Below are positions 36,806-52,499 of a DNA stretch of 64,000 bases, in pieces; the stretch's first letter is position 1, and each line of letters opens with the position of its first letter. The position numbers and the translations under genes are program-made. Below the pieces are notes generated by a model. The model saw nothing but the letters and a program-made list of their open reading frames with translations, was not told where the DNA came from and did no database searches. Source of the stretch: Pseudomonas sp. ATCC 13867 (lineage in GTDB: Bacteria > Pseudomonadota > Gammaproteobacteria > Pseudomonadales > Pseudomonadaceae); assembly GCF_000349845.1 (NCBI RefSeq), contig NC_020829.1:4161001-4225000 (forward strand). The letters are read 5' to 3'.

Positions 36806-37357
36806 ATGAAATTCTGCAGTCAGTGCGGCGCTCCCGTGAGCCTGCGCATCCCCGGCGGAGACAACCGCCCGCGCTACGTCTGCGACCAGTGCCATACCGT
36901 GCATTACCAGAACCCCCGGATCGTCGCCGGCTGCCTGCCGGTGTGGGAAGGCCGCATCCTCCTGTGCCGCCGCGCCATCCAGCCGCGCCAGGGTTTCTGG
37001 ACTCTGCCGGCCGGCTTCATGGAAAACGGCGAGACCCTGGAGCAGGCCGCCGCCCGGGAAACCCTCGAGGAAGCCTGCGCCCGCGTTCAAGGCCTGCAGC
37101 TCTATACCCTCTTCGACCTGCCGCACATCAGCCAGGTGTACATGTTCTTCCGCGCCGAACTGGCGGACCTGGACTTTCGCGCCGGCGAAGAGAGCCTGGA
37201 GGTGGCGCTGTTCAAGGAATCCGACATCCCGTGGGGCGAGCTGGCTTTTCCCACGGTGGGCCGTACCTTAGAATGCTACTTTGCGGATCGGCTCCAGCGG
37301 AGTTTTCCGGTGCGCAACGAAGCCATCGCACCAATGCTGGCACAGAAAAAGAACTAA
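36806..37357 (+). CDS. Nudix hydrolase with N-terminal zinc ribbon
   Basis: A 183-residue protein. An N-terminal zinc ribbon (MKFCSQCGAPVSLRIPGGDN, then YVCDQCHTVHYQNP) precedes a Nudix fold with box GFMENGETLEQAAARETLEE followed by A. This looks like the zinc-ribbon plus catalytic half of NADH pyrophosphatase NudC without its N-terminal domain. The substrate is probably a nucleotide or cofactor diphosphate but is unknown. AAGGA precedes the ATG. It is divergent from the CoA-pyrophosphatase-type gene. Confidence 0.9.
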   Translation: MKFCSQCGAPVSLRIPGGDNRPRYVCDQCHTVHYQNPRIVAGCLPVWEGRILLCRRAIQPRQGFWTLPAGFMENGETLEQAAARETLEEACARVQGLQLYTLFDLPHISQVYMFFRAELADLDFRAGEESLEVALFKESDIPWGELAFPTVGRTLECYFADRLQRSFPVRNEAIAPMLAQKKN

Positions 37358-37409
37358 AAGACTTCTACACCGCCTCTAAGGCATTAGGATCACTGGGGAA
37401 TACGTTTCG

Positions 37410-37910
37410 ATGCGCTGGCTGATCGCCGTCCTTTGTCTGACTTTCGCAGCGTTCTCGCACGCCAATGCGACGCCTACGCTCGACGGTCATATCGACAAGA
37501 TTCTCGTGCTCAAGTCCGAGCGCAAATTGCACCTGTTGAGCAACGGCAAGATTCTCAAGAGCTACCGCGTCTCCCTGGGCAAGCGCCCGCAGGGCCCGAA
37601 GCTCGCCGAGGGCGACAACCGCACGCCGGAAGGCTTCTACTGGGTCGACTGGCGCAAGACCAGCGAAAAGTACAACCTCTCGATGCACATCTCCTACCCC
37701 AACGCGCGCGACGTCGCCAAGGCGCGGGAGAAGAACCTGTCGCCGGGCGGCATGATCATGATCCACGGCACCCCGCTGGATGAGGAATACCCCGAGTGGT
37801 ACTTCTCCACCCTCGACTGGACCAACGGCTGCATCGCCATGACCAACGCCGACCTGCGCGAGGTCTGGAGCCTGGTGAAGGACGGCACGCTGATCGAAAT
37901 TCGTCCCTGA
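37410..37910 (+). CDS. Periplasmic L,D-transpeptidase family (YkuD) protein
   Basis: A 166-residue exported protein. A signal peptide (MRWLIAVLCLTFAAFSHANA) is followed by a YkuD domain with IDKILVLKSERKLHLLSNGK, KLAEGDNRTPEGFYWV, the His motif GGMIMIHGTPLD and the catalytic Cys in DWTNGCIAMTNADLREVWSL. Such proteins cross-link peptidoglycan or attach lipoproteins. GGGGAA lies before the ATG. It follows the zinc-ribbon Nudix gene by 52 bases and may be co-transcribed, ending at the terminator at 37922. Confidence 0.93.
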   Translation: MRWLIAVLCLTFAAFSHANATPTLDGHIDKILVLKSERKLHLLSNGKILKSYRVSLGKRPQGPKLAEGDNRTPEGFYWVDWRKTSEKYNLSMHISYPNARDVAKAREKNLSPGGMIMIHGTPLDEEYPEWYFSTLDWTNGCIAMTNADLREVWSLVKDGTLIEIRP

Positions 37911-37921
37911 CTGGACACAGC

Positions 37922-37955
37922 AATGAAAAAGGCGCCCAAGGGCGCCTTTTTCATT
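37922..37955. terminator. Bidirectional terminator
   Basis: GGCGCCC (37931-37937) and GGGCGCC (37940-37946) with A5 before and T5 after. It sits between the convergent YkuD gene and the NIF3-like gene and can serve both. Confidence 0.9.
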
Positions 37956-37959
37956 GGTG

Positions 37960-38277
37960 TCAGAACACCATGTCCGACAGCCGCCAAACCTCGAAGGCCG
38001 GCGTCTCGTATGGATGCGCGGCCTTCAGGGCCTTGACCGAGTCATGGATCAGTTCGTCGGCCACCACCATCTCGACCTTCCACTCGGCCACCTGCTCGAC
38101 GGTACCCGTCTGGCCGATGAACGGGTTGCTACCCTGCAACGGTCGGAATTGCCCCTGTCCCAATGCCTGCCAGCAGCAGCTGTCATAGGCACCGATGCGT
38201 CCCGCACCCACGGCGAATACCGCCTTCTTGACCGGCTCCAGATGGCTCTCCGGAACGTAAAAACAAAATTTGTACAT
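37960..38277 (-). CDS. NIF3/YqfO-like small domain protein
   Basis: A 105-residue protein, MYKFCFYVPESHLEPVKKAV, with GAGRIGAYDSCCWQALGQGQ, FRPLQGSNPFIGQTG and AHPYETPAFEVWRL. This is the PII/CutA-like inserted domain found in DUF34 (NIF3, YqfO) proteins, here standing alone as in many pseudomonads. It has no known reaction; the fold suggests ligand or metal binding. GGAG lies six bases before the ATG at 38277. Single gene before the bidirectional terminator. Confidence 0.88.
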   Translation of the reverse strand: MYKFCFYVPESHLEPVKKAVFAVGAGRIGAYDSCCWQALGQGQFRPLQGSNPFIGQTGTVEQVAEWKVEMVVADELIHDSVKALKAAHPYETPAFEVWRLSDMVF

Positions 38278-38468
38278 CGAACGCTCCGAATCAGGGAGAT
38301 CGAAACAGGGAACGCCGTGGCAGATGGCGCCACGCTTGGCAAATGCTGCCACAAATAGTGGCACATTGCCTCTTATGACCCGCGAGTCATCGGGAAAGTT
38401 CGACCGCCGGGTTCCACGGGCATTCGCCGGCGAGCGACTTTGTACGAAATCTGTGATCGACTTCGAGA

Positions 38469-38726
38469 TCAGCGCCCCATGAAGCGCTGCCAGCGCGCCT
38501 TCAGCCCGGACGCCTCGGGTGCATGGGCGCCATCGCAATGGGGCAGGCTCGCCGAACGGCCGCAGCGGCAGAGCGACAGGTACCGCTCGCGCCCCACCGT
38601 CATATCCAGCGCATCCGCACAACCTTCGGCGGCGTCCGGCCGGCTCGCGCACTGCCCGCAGCGGCACAGGCGAAGAACCTGCCCCGGCGCAACCGAGCGG
38701 ACTTCAGGAAGCATCTGATCAGCCAA
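38469..38726 (-). CDS. CDGSH-type iron-sulfur protein with TTG start
   Basis: An 85-residue protein. The second half has a complete CDGSH motif, CRCGRSASLPHCDGAH, with three Cys and one His to bind a 2Fe-2S cluster. The first half has a similar but degenerate copy, CRCGQCASRPDAAEGC. GAGGAG stands six bases before a TTG at 38726; the first ATG (38714) is four codons further in and lacks a site, so TTG is preferred. The role is probably electron transfer or cluster handling. It stands alone between the NIF3-like gene and purL; I see nothing in the 190 bases downstream of it. Confidence 0.85.
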   Translation of the reverse strand: MADQMLPEVRSVAPGQVLRLCRCGQCASRPDAAEGCADALDMTVGRERYLSLCRCGRSASLPHCDGAHAPEASGLKARWQRFMGR

Positions 38727-38882
38727 AGCCCACTCCTCTTCCTACGTAGGCGTATAACGTTCGCCGCTATACGCCGATTGGCCGTGGCCCCAAGGCGCTC
38801 CGAGAGCTCAACCCTGGCGCCAGCGGCCAACCAGGATGAAACGGCGTACCACCCCGAACGGTTGTACGCCCTGCGCCCCAAA

Positions 38883-38914
38883 GAAAAAGGGAAGGCCGAA
38901 GCCTTCCCCTTTTC
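38883..38914 (-). terminator. Terminator of purL
   Basis: GGGAAGGC (38889-38896) and GCCTTCCC (38901-38908) form an 8-base stem followed on the minus strand by TTTTTC, 22 bases past the purL stop. Confidence 0.85.
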
Positions 38915-38935
38915 AGGTTTCACCGGAAACCGGAC

Positions 38936-44598
<5,663 letters not shown>

Positions 44599-44630
44599 GG
44601 ACCAGCGCGGATTGAAATCGGTATTTCCAT

Positions 44631-44678
44631 TGTAGAAGCGGGCCATGCCCGCGATCGCGAGCATGGCTCGCTCCTACA
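44631..44678. repeat. REP-like palindrome of a second type
   Basis: TGTAGAAGCGGGCCATGCCC then GCGATCGCGAGCATGGCTCG and CTCCTACA form one imperfect 48-base palindrome centred on GCGATCGC. The ends (TGTAG...CTACA) match the other REPs but the core (GCCATG/CATGGC) differs. It lies between the convergent mltF and tadA. Confidence 0.8.
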
Positions 44679-44708
44679 AATCGGGGCCATGCCGACGCCG
44701 AACCGAAC

Positions 44709-45227
44709 TCAGCCCTTGCGCCGCGCCTTGAAGAACGCCGACAGCATCCCACTGCACTCCTCCCCCAGCACCCCGCCTTCCACCAGCACCCGGTGGTTGA
44801 GGAAGTCCTGTTCGAAGAAGTTGCCACGGCTGACCACCACGCCGGACTTCGGCTCGGTGGCGCCGAACACCACGCGCTGGATGCGCGAGTGCACCAGCAG
44901 GCCAGCACACATGCTGCAGGGTTCGAGGGTGACGTAGAGAGTGCTGCCCGGCAGGCGGTAGTTCTGCGCGGCGGCGGCAGCTTCGCGGATGGCGACCATC
45001 TCGGCATGGGCGCTGGGATCATGGGAAGTGATCGGCCGGTTGAAGCCGCGACCGATGACCTGCCCGTCCAGCACCAGCACTGCGCCCACCGGCACTTCGC
45101 CCAGCGCAGCGCCCTGCTCGGCCAGCGCCAGGGCCTCGCGCATGAAGGGGATGTCCCGGCTGCGGTCGATGACCGGCGCCAGCCCCTTCACCGTCGGGTG
45201 CCCCTTGCTGTTGGTCAGCCGCACCAT
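44709..45227 (-). CDS. tadA: tRNA-specific adenosine deaminase TadA
   Basis: A 172-residue zinc enzyme that converts A34 to inosine in tRNA-Arg(ACG). Zinc-site motifs are SAHAEMVAIREA (catalytic Glu) and TLEPCSMCAGLLVHSRIQRV. FMREALALAEQGAALGEVPV starts the deaminase fold at about residue 30; the shorter N-terminal arm before it is specific to this group. The ATG at 45227 overlaps the end of the multicopper oxidase gene by 13 bases, so the pair is coupled; a later start at the conserved fold cannot be excluded. Confidence 0.95.
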   Translation of the reverse strand: MVRLTNSKGHPTVKGLAPVIDRSRDIPFMREALALAEQGAALGEVPVGAVLVLDGQVIGRGFNRPITSHDPSAHAEMVAIREAAAAAQNYRLPGSTLYVTLEPCSMCAGLLVHSRIQRVVFGATEPKSGVVVSRGNFFEQDFLNHRVLVEGGVLGEECSGMLSAFFKARRKG

Positions 45228-46618
45228 GCCTCGCCCACCGCGATGGTTCCCATCAGTCCGGTCTCCATGTGATCGATCACGTGGCAGTGGAACATCCACA
45301 GGCCGGGGTTATCCGCCACCAGCGCCACGCGTGCCGTCTCATTCTTGCCCAGCAGGTAGGTATCGGTGAAATACGGAATGATCTCCCGACGATCGGAATC
45401 CAGCACCTTGAAGGCCATGCCATGCAGGTGGATCGGGTGCTGGTACTGGGTCATGTTGCGCAGCACGAAGATGTAGCTGTTGCCTTCCTTGAGCCTGGCC
45501 AGCGGCGGCGCGTTGTGCTTGTGCTCCTCGCCGCCCTGCCAGGCCACGCCGTTGATCTGCCACAGCGAAGGCGCCGACTGGCCCTTGGAGTAGTCGGAGA
45601 TGGCGCCGACCCACTCGAACTTGAAGTTGATGGTCTCGGCATTCTTCAGGTCCGGCTCTGCCACCGGGTTGTGCGGCAGCGTAGCCGGCCATTTGGCCGT
45701 GGGCGCCTTGGGATTGGCCACGCCACGGATGGTCGCCAGACGCACCGGGCCGTTGCGCAGCGACAGCTCGGTGCCTTCCGCCGGACCACGGATGCCCAGC
45801 TCCAGGCGCATGCCCGGGCCGATCCAGTACTGGTCCTTGGGTCCCTTGCCGAAGTCGCGCGGCTCCACCGGATGGCCGTCGATGGCGTAGATCTTCGCCT
45901 CGGCGTCCGGCAGGTTGAGGCGGTAGGTGACAGTGTTGTCGACATTGAGCAGGCGCACCCGGACGATCTCGCCGGCGGGCAGTTCGATCACCGGCGTGCG
46001 TTCGCCGTTGATCGTCGACAGGCGCCCGCGGGTGCCTTCGCGCGCAGCCTCGCGGGGAACGCTGAAGGCGGTGAAGTTGCCTTCCTCGTCCACGTGCCAG
46101 GTCTTCAGGCAGAGGACTTTCTCGCGGGTGAACCCGGTGGGCTCGCGCTCGTCGACGATCAGCGGCCCGACCAGGCCACGGCCCAGTTGCTCGCTGCTCA
46201 TCAGGTGCGGGTGATACCAGTAGCTGCCGGCGTCCGGCGTCTTGAACTGGTAGACGAAGCTCTCGCCCGGCTGCACCGGCGGCTGCGAGATGTAGGGCAC
46301 GCCGTCCATCTCGATGGGCAGGCGGATGCCGTGCCAGTGGATGGTGGTCGGCTCGTCCAGCTTGTTGGTGAAGCGCACCCGCAGCCAGTCGCCCTGGCGC
46401 GCACGGATCTCCACGCCGGGAGCCTGGCCGCCATAGCCAAGGCCGGGGGTCTTGTGGCCGGGCACCAGCTCCAGGTCGAGCGGCGCGGCGATCAATTCGT
46501 AATCGTGCTCGGCGGCCACCTGCGGGCGCGCCAGCCAGAGGCGCGCGCCACCGGCGCCCAGGCCGAGCACGGCCAGGCCGGCGATGCCGCCGAGTACTTG
46601 TCTACGGGTAAACGACAT
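45215..46618 (-). CDS. Periplasmic multicopper oxidase (Tat-exported)
   Basis: A 467-residue multicopper oxidase. The twin-arginine signal MSFTRRQVLGGIAGLAVLGL is followed by three cupredoxin domains. The copper ligands are intact: TIHWHGIRLP and SYWYHPHLMS (first pair), QYQHPIHLHGMAF and WMFHCHVIDHMETGLMG (second pair, with type 1 Cys, His and Met). There is no long Met-rich insert as in CueO. It may oxidise Cu(I), phenols or another reductant; the substrate is unknown. It overlaps tadA, and a copper locus lies 8-13 kb further right. Confidence 0.93.
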   Translation of the reverse strand: MSFTRRQVLGGIAGLAVLGLGAGGARLWLARPQVAAEHDYELIAAPLDLELVPGHKTPGLGYGGQAPGVEIRARQGDWLRVRFTNKLDEPTTIHWHGIRLPIEMDGVPYISQPPVQPGESFVYQFKTPDAGSYWYHPHLMSSEQLGRGLVGPLIVDEREPTGFTREKVLCLKTWHVDEEGNFTAFSVPREAAREGTRGRLSTINGERTPVIELPAGEIVRVRLLNVDNTVTYRLNLPDAEAKIYAIDGHPVEPRDFGKGPKDQYWIGPGMRLELGIRGPAEGTELSLRNGPVRLATIRGVANPKAPTAKWPATLPHNPVAEPDLKNAETINFKFEWVGAISDYSKGQSAPSLWQINGVAWQGGEEHKHNAPPLARLKEGNSYIFVLRNMTQYQHPIHLHGMAFKVLDSDRREIIPYFTDTYLLGKNETARVALVADNPGLWMFHCHVIDHMETGLMGTIAVGEAWCG

Positions 46619-46816
46619 GGGTCCAGACTCCTAGAACAAGGGACTTGCGACCCCATCGGCTTTCACGGAGGTTGGCGCGTTTGCGCCGGGCGCCTGGCTC
46701 TCGCGGCCGGCTGCACTGCTTTGCTGCTTCAAACGAAAGCAGAAAGCAACTGTGCATGAAGAGGCAAACGCCTCTCATGCGCCAGGTCAAGGACAGCTAT
46801 CCCGCCCTCGCCTGTC

Positions 46817-46846
46817 GAAGAAGGCGGCAAGCTTGCCGCCCTCTTC
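46817..46846. other. Hairpin downstream of guaA
   Basis: GAAG-AA-GGCGGCAA and TTGCCGCC-CT-CTTC form a stem with a mismatch. It is 26 bases past the guaA stop with no clear T-run, so termination there may need Rho. The rest of the 254-base gap to the oxidase start shows nothing recognisable. Confidence 0.45.
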
Positions 46847-46872
46847 GTTAAGGAAACGTTAAACGTCTCCGA

Positions 46873-48450
46873 TCATTCCCACTCGATGGTGGCCGGCGGC
46901 TTGCTCGAAACATCGTAGGTCACGCGGGAAATGCCTTCGATCTCGTTGATGATGCGGTTCGAGACCTTCTCCAGCAGCTCGTACGGCAGGTGCGCCCAGC
47001 GAGCGGTCATGAAGTCGATGGTTTCCACGGCGCGCAGGGCGACAACCCAGGCATAACGGCGGCCATCGCCAACAACGCCGACGGATTTCACCGGCTGGAA
47101 CACCACGAAGGCCTGGCTGGTCTTGTGGTACCAGTCGAAGTTGCGCAGTTCTTCGATGAAGATGTGGTCGGCACGACGCAGCAGGTCGGCATATTCCTTC
47201 TTCACTTCGCCGAGGATGCGCACGCCCAGGCCAGGGCCCGGGAACGGGTGGCGGTAGACCATGTCGTAGGGCAGGCCCAGCTCCAGGCCGATCTTGCGGA
47301 CTTCGTCCTTGAACAGTTCGCGCAGCGGCTCGACCAGTTCGAACTGCATGTCTTCGGGCAGGCCGCCGACGTTGTGGTGCGACTTGATCACGTGGGCCTT
47401 GCCGGTCTTGGCGCCGGCCGACTCGATCACGTCGGGGTAGATGGTGCCCTGGGCGAGGAACTTGACGTTCTGCAGCTTGGTGGCTTCCTCGTCGAAGACC
47501 TCGATGAAGGTCTTGCCGATGATCTTGCGCTTCTGCTCCGGGTCGGCGACGCCGGCCAGGCGGCCGAGGAACTTGTCTTCGGCGTTGGCGCGGATCACTT
47601 TCACACCCATGTTCTCGGCGAACATGGCCATCACCTGGTCACCTTCGTGCAGGCGCAGCAGGCCGTTGTCGACGAAGACGCAGGTCAACTGGTCGCCGAT
47701 GGCCTTGTGCAGCAAGGCTGCGACCACCGAGGAGTCGACACCGCCGGAGAGGCCCAGCAGCACCTTGGACGAACCCACCTGGGCGCGTACAGTGGCGATG
47801 GCGTCGTTGACGATGTTGGACGGGGTCCACAGGGCTTCGCAGCCGCAGATGTCCAGCACGAAGCGCGAGAGGATGCGACCGCCCTGCTTGGTGTGGGTCA
47901 CTTCCGGGTGGAACTGCACGCCGTAGTAGCCACGGGCATCGTCGGCCATCGCGGCGATCGGGCAGCTCGGGGTGCTGGCGAGGATGTGGAAACCTTCCGG
48001 GATCTCGGTGACCTTGTCGCCGTGGCTCATCCACACGTCGAGGCCGAACACGCCGTCCTCGTCCACGTGGTCTTCGATGCCGTCCAGCAGGCGGGCCTTG
48101 CCGACCACGTCGACGCGGGCGTAGCCGAACTCGCGCAGCTCCGAACCCAGCACCTTGCCGCCCATCTGCTCGGCCATGGTCTGCATGCCGTAGCAGATGC
48201 CGAACAGCGGAACCTTCAGGTCGAACACGGCCTGCGGCGCACGCGGGCTGTTGGCTTCGTGCACCGACTCCGGGCCGCCGGCCAGGATGATGCCGCGCGG
48301 GGCGAAGGCACGAACGTCCTCGTCGCTCATGTCGAACGGATGGATCTCGCAGTACACACCGATCTCGCGGACGCGGCGGGCGATCAGCTGGGTGTACTGG
48401 GAGCCGAAGTCGAGGATCAGGATCCGGTGAGCGTGAATGTCTTGGGCCAT
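46873..48450 (-). CDS. guaA: GMP synthase (glutamine-hydrolysing)
   Basis: A 525-residue enzyme that aminates XMP to GMP. The class I glutamine amidotransferase has Cys in [15 protein letters not shown] and the His/Glu motif [10 protein letters not shown]. The ATP-pyrophosphatase has the PP-loop [20 protein letters not shown] and ends with a dimerisation domain closing on KPPATIEWE. The ATG at 48450 (MAQDIHAHR) with GAGAG upstream gives the usual 525 residues; an ATG two codons earlier lacks spacing. It lies 82 bases after guaB, forming the guaBA operon. Confidence 0.98.
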   Translation of the reverse strand: MAQDIHAHRILILDFGSQYTQLIARRVREIGVYCEIHPFDMSDEDVRAFAPRGIILAGGPESVHEANSPRAPQAVFDLKVPLFGICYGMQTMAEQMGGKVLGSELREFGYARVDVVGKARLLDGIEDHVDEDGVFGLDVWMSHGDKVTEIPEGFHILASTPSCPIAAMADDARGYYGVQFHPEVTHTKQGGRILSRFVLDICGCEALWTPSNIVNDAIATVRAQVGSSKVLLGLSGGVDSSVVAALLHKAIGDQLTCVFVDNGLLRLHEGDQVMAMFAENMGVKVIRANAEDKFLGRLAGVADPEQKRKIIGKTFIEVFDEEATKLQNVKFLAQGTIYPDVIESAGAKTGKAHVIKSHHNVGGLPEDMQFELVEPLRELFKDEVRKIGLELGLPYDMVYRHPFPGPGLGVRILGEVKKEYADLLRRADHIFIEELRNFDWYHKTSQAFVVFQPVKSVGVVGDGRRYAWVVALRAVETIDFMTARWAHLPYELLEKVSNRIINEIEGISRVTYDVSSKPPATIEWE

Positions 48451-48532
48451 GGCCATCTCTCGTAGCGAAATTCTCAAACGACACGGGGCTGTATCAACCA
48501 GCCCCGTATCCGACTCATTTACCGAAGAAGCC

Positions 48533-50069
<1,537 letters not shown>

Positions 50070-50139
50070 CGCAACCAGACGATCTGAATCGGTCTCGCAA
50101 GCTGGCCCCGGTCCACAGGCGCGCTTATCATCCTTGGCC

Positions 50140-51519
50140 ATGCAGAATGATCCCTTCCAACGGCTGGGCCTCGACCGCGAGGTTCTGACCGTCAGCCAGC
50201 TCAACCAGCGCGCCCGCCACCTGCTGGAGGACGTGTTCCCGCAGGTGTGGGTCGAGGGCGAGATATCCAACCTCGCCCGCCCCGCGTCCGGCCATATGTA
50301 CTTCACCTTGAAGGACAGCAACGCCCAGGTGCGCTGTGCGCTGTTCCGGCAGAACGCCCTGCGCGTGCGCCAGGCCCTGCGCGACGGACTCGCCGTGCGG
50401 GTGCGCGGCAAGGTTTCGCTGTTCGAGGGACGTGGCGACTATCAATTGATCGCCGATGCCGTCGAACCGGCCGGTGACGGCGCGCTGCGCCTGGCCTTCG
50501 AGGCCTTGAAGGAAAAACTCGCCGCCGAGGGTCTGTTCGCCGCCGAACGCAAGCAGGAACTACCCGCCCACCCAAGGCGCATCGGCATCGTCAGCTCGCC
50601 CACCGGCGCGGTGATCCGCGACATCATCAGCGTGTTCCGCCGCCGCGCGCCGCAGGTCGAATTGACCCTGGTCCCCACCGCCGTACAGGGCCGCGAGGCC
50701 ATCGGGCAGATCGTCCGGGCGCTCAAACTGGCCGATGCGCAGGGCTTCGACGCGCTGATCCTGGCCCGTGGCGGCGGTTCGCTGGAAGACCTCTGGTGCT
50801 TCAACGAGGAACCGGTGGCCCGCGCCATCGCCGCCTGCGTGACGCCCATCGTCAGCGCCGTGGGCCATGAGACCGACGTGTCCATCAGCGATTTCGTCGC
50901 CGACGTGCGTGCGCCCACGCCTTCGGCCGCCGCCGAACTGCTGGCGCCCCACAGCGGCGACCTGCAGCAGCGCCTGGACAGCCTGCGCCGCCGGCTGATC
51001 CTGCGCATCCAGGACCGCCTGACCCGCGAGCGGCTGCGTCTGGAAGGCACCGCCCGGCGCCTGCGCCACCCCGGCGAGCGCCTGCGCCAGCAGGCCCAGC
51101 GCCTGGACGACCTGGACATGCGCCTGCGCCGCGCCTTCGAGCGCCAGCTGCAGATCCGCCAGGAGCGCGTCGCGCGGCTGGACACCCGTCTCGCCGCGCA
51201 GCACCCCGGCCGTAACCTGGCCCTGCTGCGCCAGCGCCTGGACAACCTCAGCGCCCGCCTGCCCCGCGCCACCCACGCGATCCTGCGCGAACAGCGCCAG
51301 CGCCTGGACAGCCTGATGCAGACGCTGCACATCGTCAGCCCGCTGGCGACCCTCGGCCGCGGCTACAGCATCCTCCTGGACGACAAGGGCCAGGCCATCC
51401 GCAGCGCCGCGCAGACCAGGAACGGCCAGCGCCTGAAGGCCAAGCTGGGCGACGGAGAGCTGGAAGTGCGGGTGGAAGACAACCACCAGGCACCCGTCAC
51501 CCTTTCCCTGCTGGACTGA
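50140..51519 (+). CDS. xseA: Exodeoxyribonuclease VII large subunit
   Basis: A 459-residue subunit of the exonuclease that degrades single-stranded DNA from both ends. The N-terminal OB-fold (TVSQLNQRARHLLEDVFPQV, GEISNLARPASGHMYFTLKD) precedes the catalytic domain (RRIGIVSSPTGAVIRDI, LARGGGSLEDLWCFNEEPVA, VGHETDVSISDFVADVRAPT) and a long Arg/Leu-rich coiled coil (about 290-400) that binds XseB. The ATG at 50140 (MQNDPFQRLG) matches relatives; no clear ribosome site. Divergent from guaB; six bases separate it from the dipeptidase gene. Confidence 0.97.
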   Translation: MQNDPFQRLGLDREVLTVSQLNQRARHLLEDVFPQVWVEGEISNLARPASGHMYFTLKDSNAQVRCALFRQNALRVRQALRDGLAVRVRGKVSLFEGRGDYQLIADAVEPAGDGALRLAFEALKEKLAAEGLFAAERKQELPAHPRRIGIVSSPTGAVIRDIISVFRRRAPQVELTLVPTAVQGREAIGQIVRALKLADAQGFDALILARGGGSLEDLWCFNEEPVARAIAACVTPIVSAVGHETDVSISDFVADVRAPTPSAAAELLAPHSGDLQQRLDSLRRRLILRIQDRLTRERLRLEGTARRLRHPGERLRQQAQRLDDLDMRLRRAFERQLQIRQERVARLDTRLAAQHPGRNLALLRQRLDNLSARLPRATHAILREQRQRLDSLMQTLHIVSPLATLGRGYSILLDDKGQAIRSAAQTRNGQRLKAKLGDGELEVRVEDNHQAPVTLSLLD

Positions 51520-51525
51520 TTGCCG

Positions 51526-52281
51526 ATGACCGACCTGCTCGCGCCGATCCTGCCGCAACCCGATCCGGACTGGGCCGAAGCCTTCCGCGTGCCGATCATC
51601 GAATGCGACCAGCCGCTGCAGGCCCTGGGCATCGCCACCGGCTTCGCGGTGTGGCCGGCCTATCACCGCCTGGGCGTGCCCAATGCGCAGCCGGAATGCT
51701 ATGCGCGCACGGAAGTCTTCGAGCGCCTGCTGCACGCCGCGAGCCTGCTGCCCGACGGCATCCGCCTGGTGATCCTCGACGCTTGGCGGCCCTTCGCGGT
51801 GCAGCAGCACCTGTACGACACGCTCTACGACATCCTCCGCCAGCACGAGCCGAACACCGACCCGGCCGAGCTGACCCGCCGCACCCGCGAGTTCGTCGCG
51901 CCGCCCAGCACCCGCGCCGAGTCGCCCAGCCCGCACCTCACCGGCGGCGCCATCGACCTGACCCTGTGCGACCGCGACGGCCGCTGGCTGGACATGGGCA
52001 GCCTGTTCGACGAGGCGACGCCGCGCTCCTATACCCGCCATTACGAAGAAATCGCCCAGCCGGACGAAGCCCAGCAACGCGTGCGCGACAACCGCCGGAT
52101 ACTGTTCAACGCCATGCTGGCGGCAGGCTTCAGCAACCTCTCCAGCGAGTGGTGGCATTACGACTACGGCGACCAGCTGTGGGCCGCGCACCTGGGCAAA
52201 CCCCACGCCATCTATGGGCCGGCGCAGGTGCTGTCGCTGGAGCAGCTGTGGCGCCAGCAGCTCGAAGGCCTGCGCCACTAA
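51526..52281 (+). CDS. D-alanyl-D-alanine dipeptidase (DdpX/VanX family, M15D)
   Basis: A 251-residue zinc peptidase that splits D-Ala-D-Ala. The motif SPHLTGGAIDLTLCD gives the SxHxxGxAxD zinc ligands, and SSEWWHYDYGDQLW supplies the catalytic Glu and third His. LVILDAWRPFAVQQHLYDTL is also conserved. No signal peptide is seen, so it acts in the cytosol, probably to reuse cell-wall dipeptide as in E. coli DdpX; no vancomycin-resistance partners are near. It starts six bases after the xseA stop, so co-transcription is likely. Confidence 0.92.
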   Translation: MTDLLAPILPQPDPDWAEAFRVPIIECDQPLQALGIATGFAVWPAYHRLGVPNAQPECYARTEVFERLLHAASLLPDGIRLVILDAWRPFAVQQHLYDTLYDILRQHEPNTDPAELTRRTREFVAPPSTRAESPSPHLTGGAIDLTLCDRDGRWLDMGSLFDEATPRSYTRHYEEIAQPDEAQQRVRDNRRILFNAMLAAGFSNLSSEWWHYDYGDQLWAAHLGKPHAIYGPAQVLSLEQLWRQQLEGLRH

Positions 52282-52308
52282 CGCCTCGGCACAAGAACAC
52301 GCGGAATC

Positions 52309-52393
52309 TGTAGGAGCGAGCTTGCTCGCGAACAGCCCCGCTGCAGAGGCTGGCTCGCGAGCAAGGACTGGGGCGTCCCCCTCGGTCCTACGA
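52309..52393. repeat. REP element pair (right arm degraded)
   Basis: TGTAGGAGCGAGCTTGCTCG plus CGAA (52309-52332) is intact. Inverted pieces (GCTCGCGAGCAAGG at about 52353, GGTCCTACGA at 52384) are diverged. It lies between the dipeptidase and M23 peptidase genes. Confidence 0.85.
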
Positions 52394-52499
52394 AGAGCTG
52401 CCCGCCGAGACGTTCCGCTTTCGACGAAATCGCCCCGCCCGCCAAAGCGACCCGTGTAGACTGCCCGCTTCGTCCGCCGACACGTCCACGGATAGCGCA

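Noticed and set aside
51526..52281. Vancomycin-resistance gene vanX
   Set aside because: The family is right but there is no vanHA, no regulator pair, and the organism is Gram-negative; a wall-dipeptide recycling enzyme fits better.
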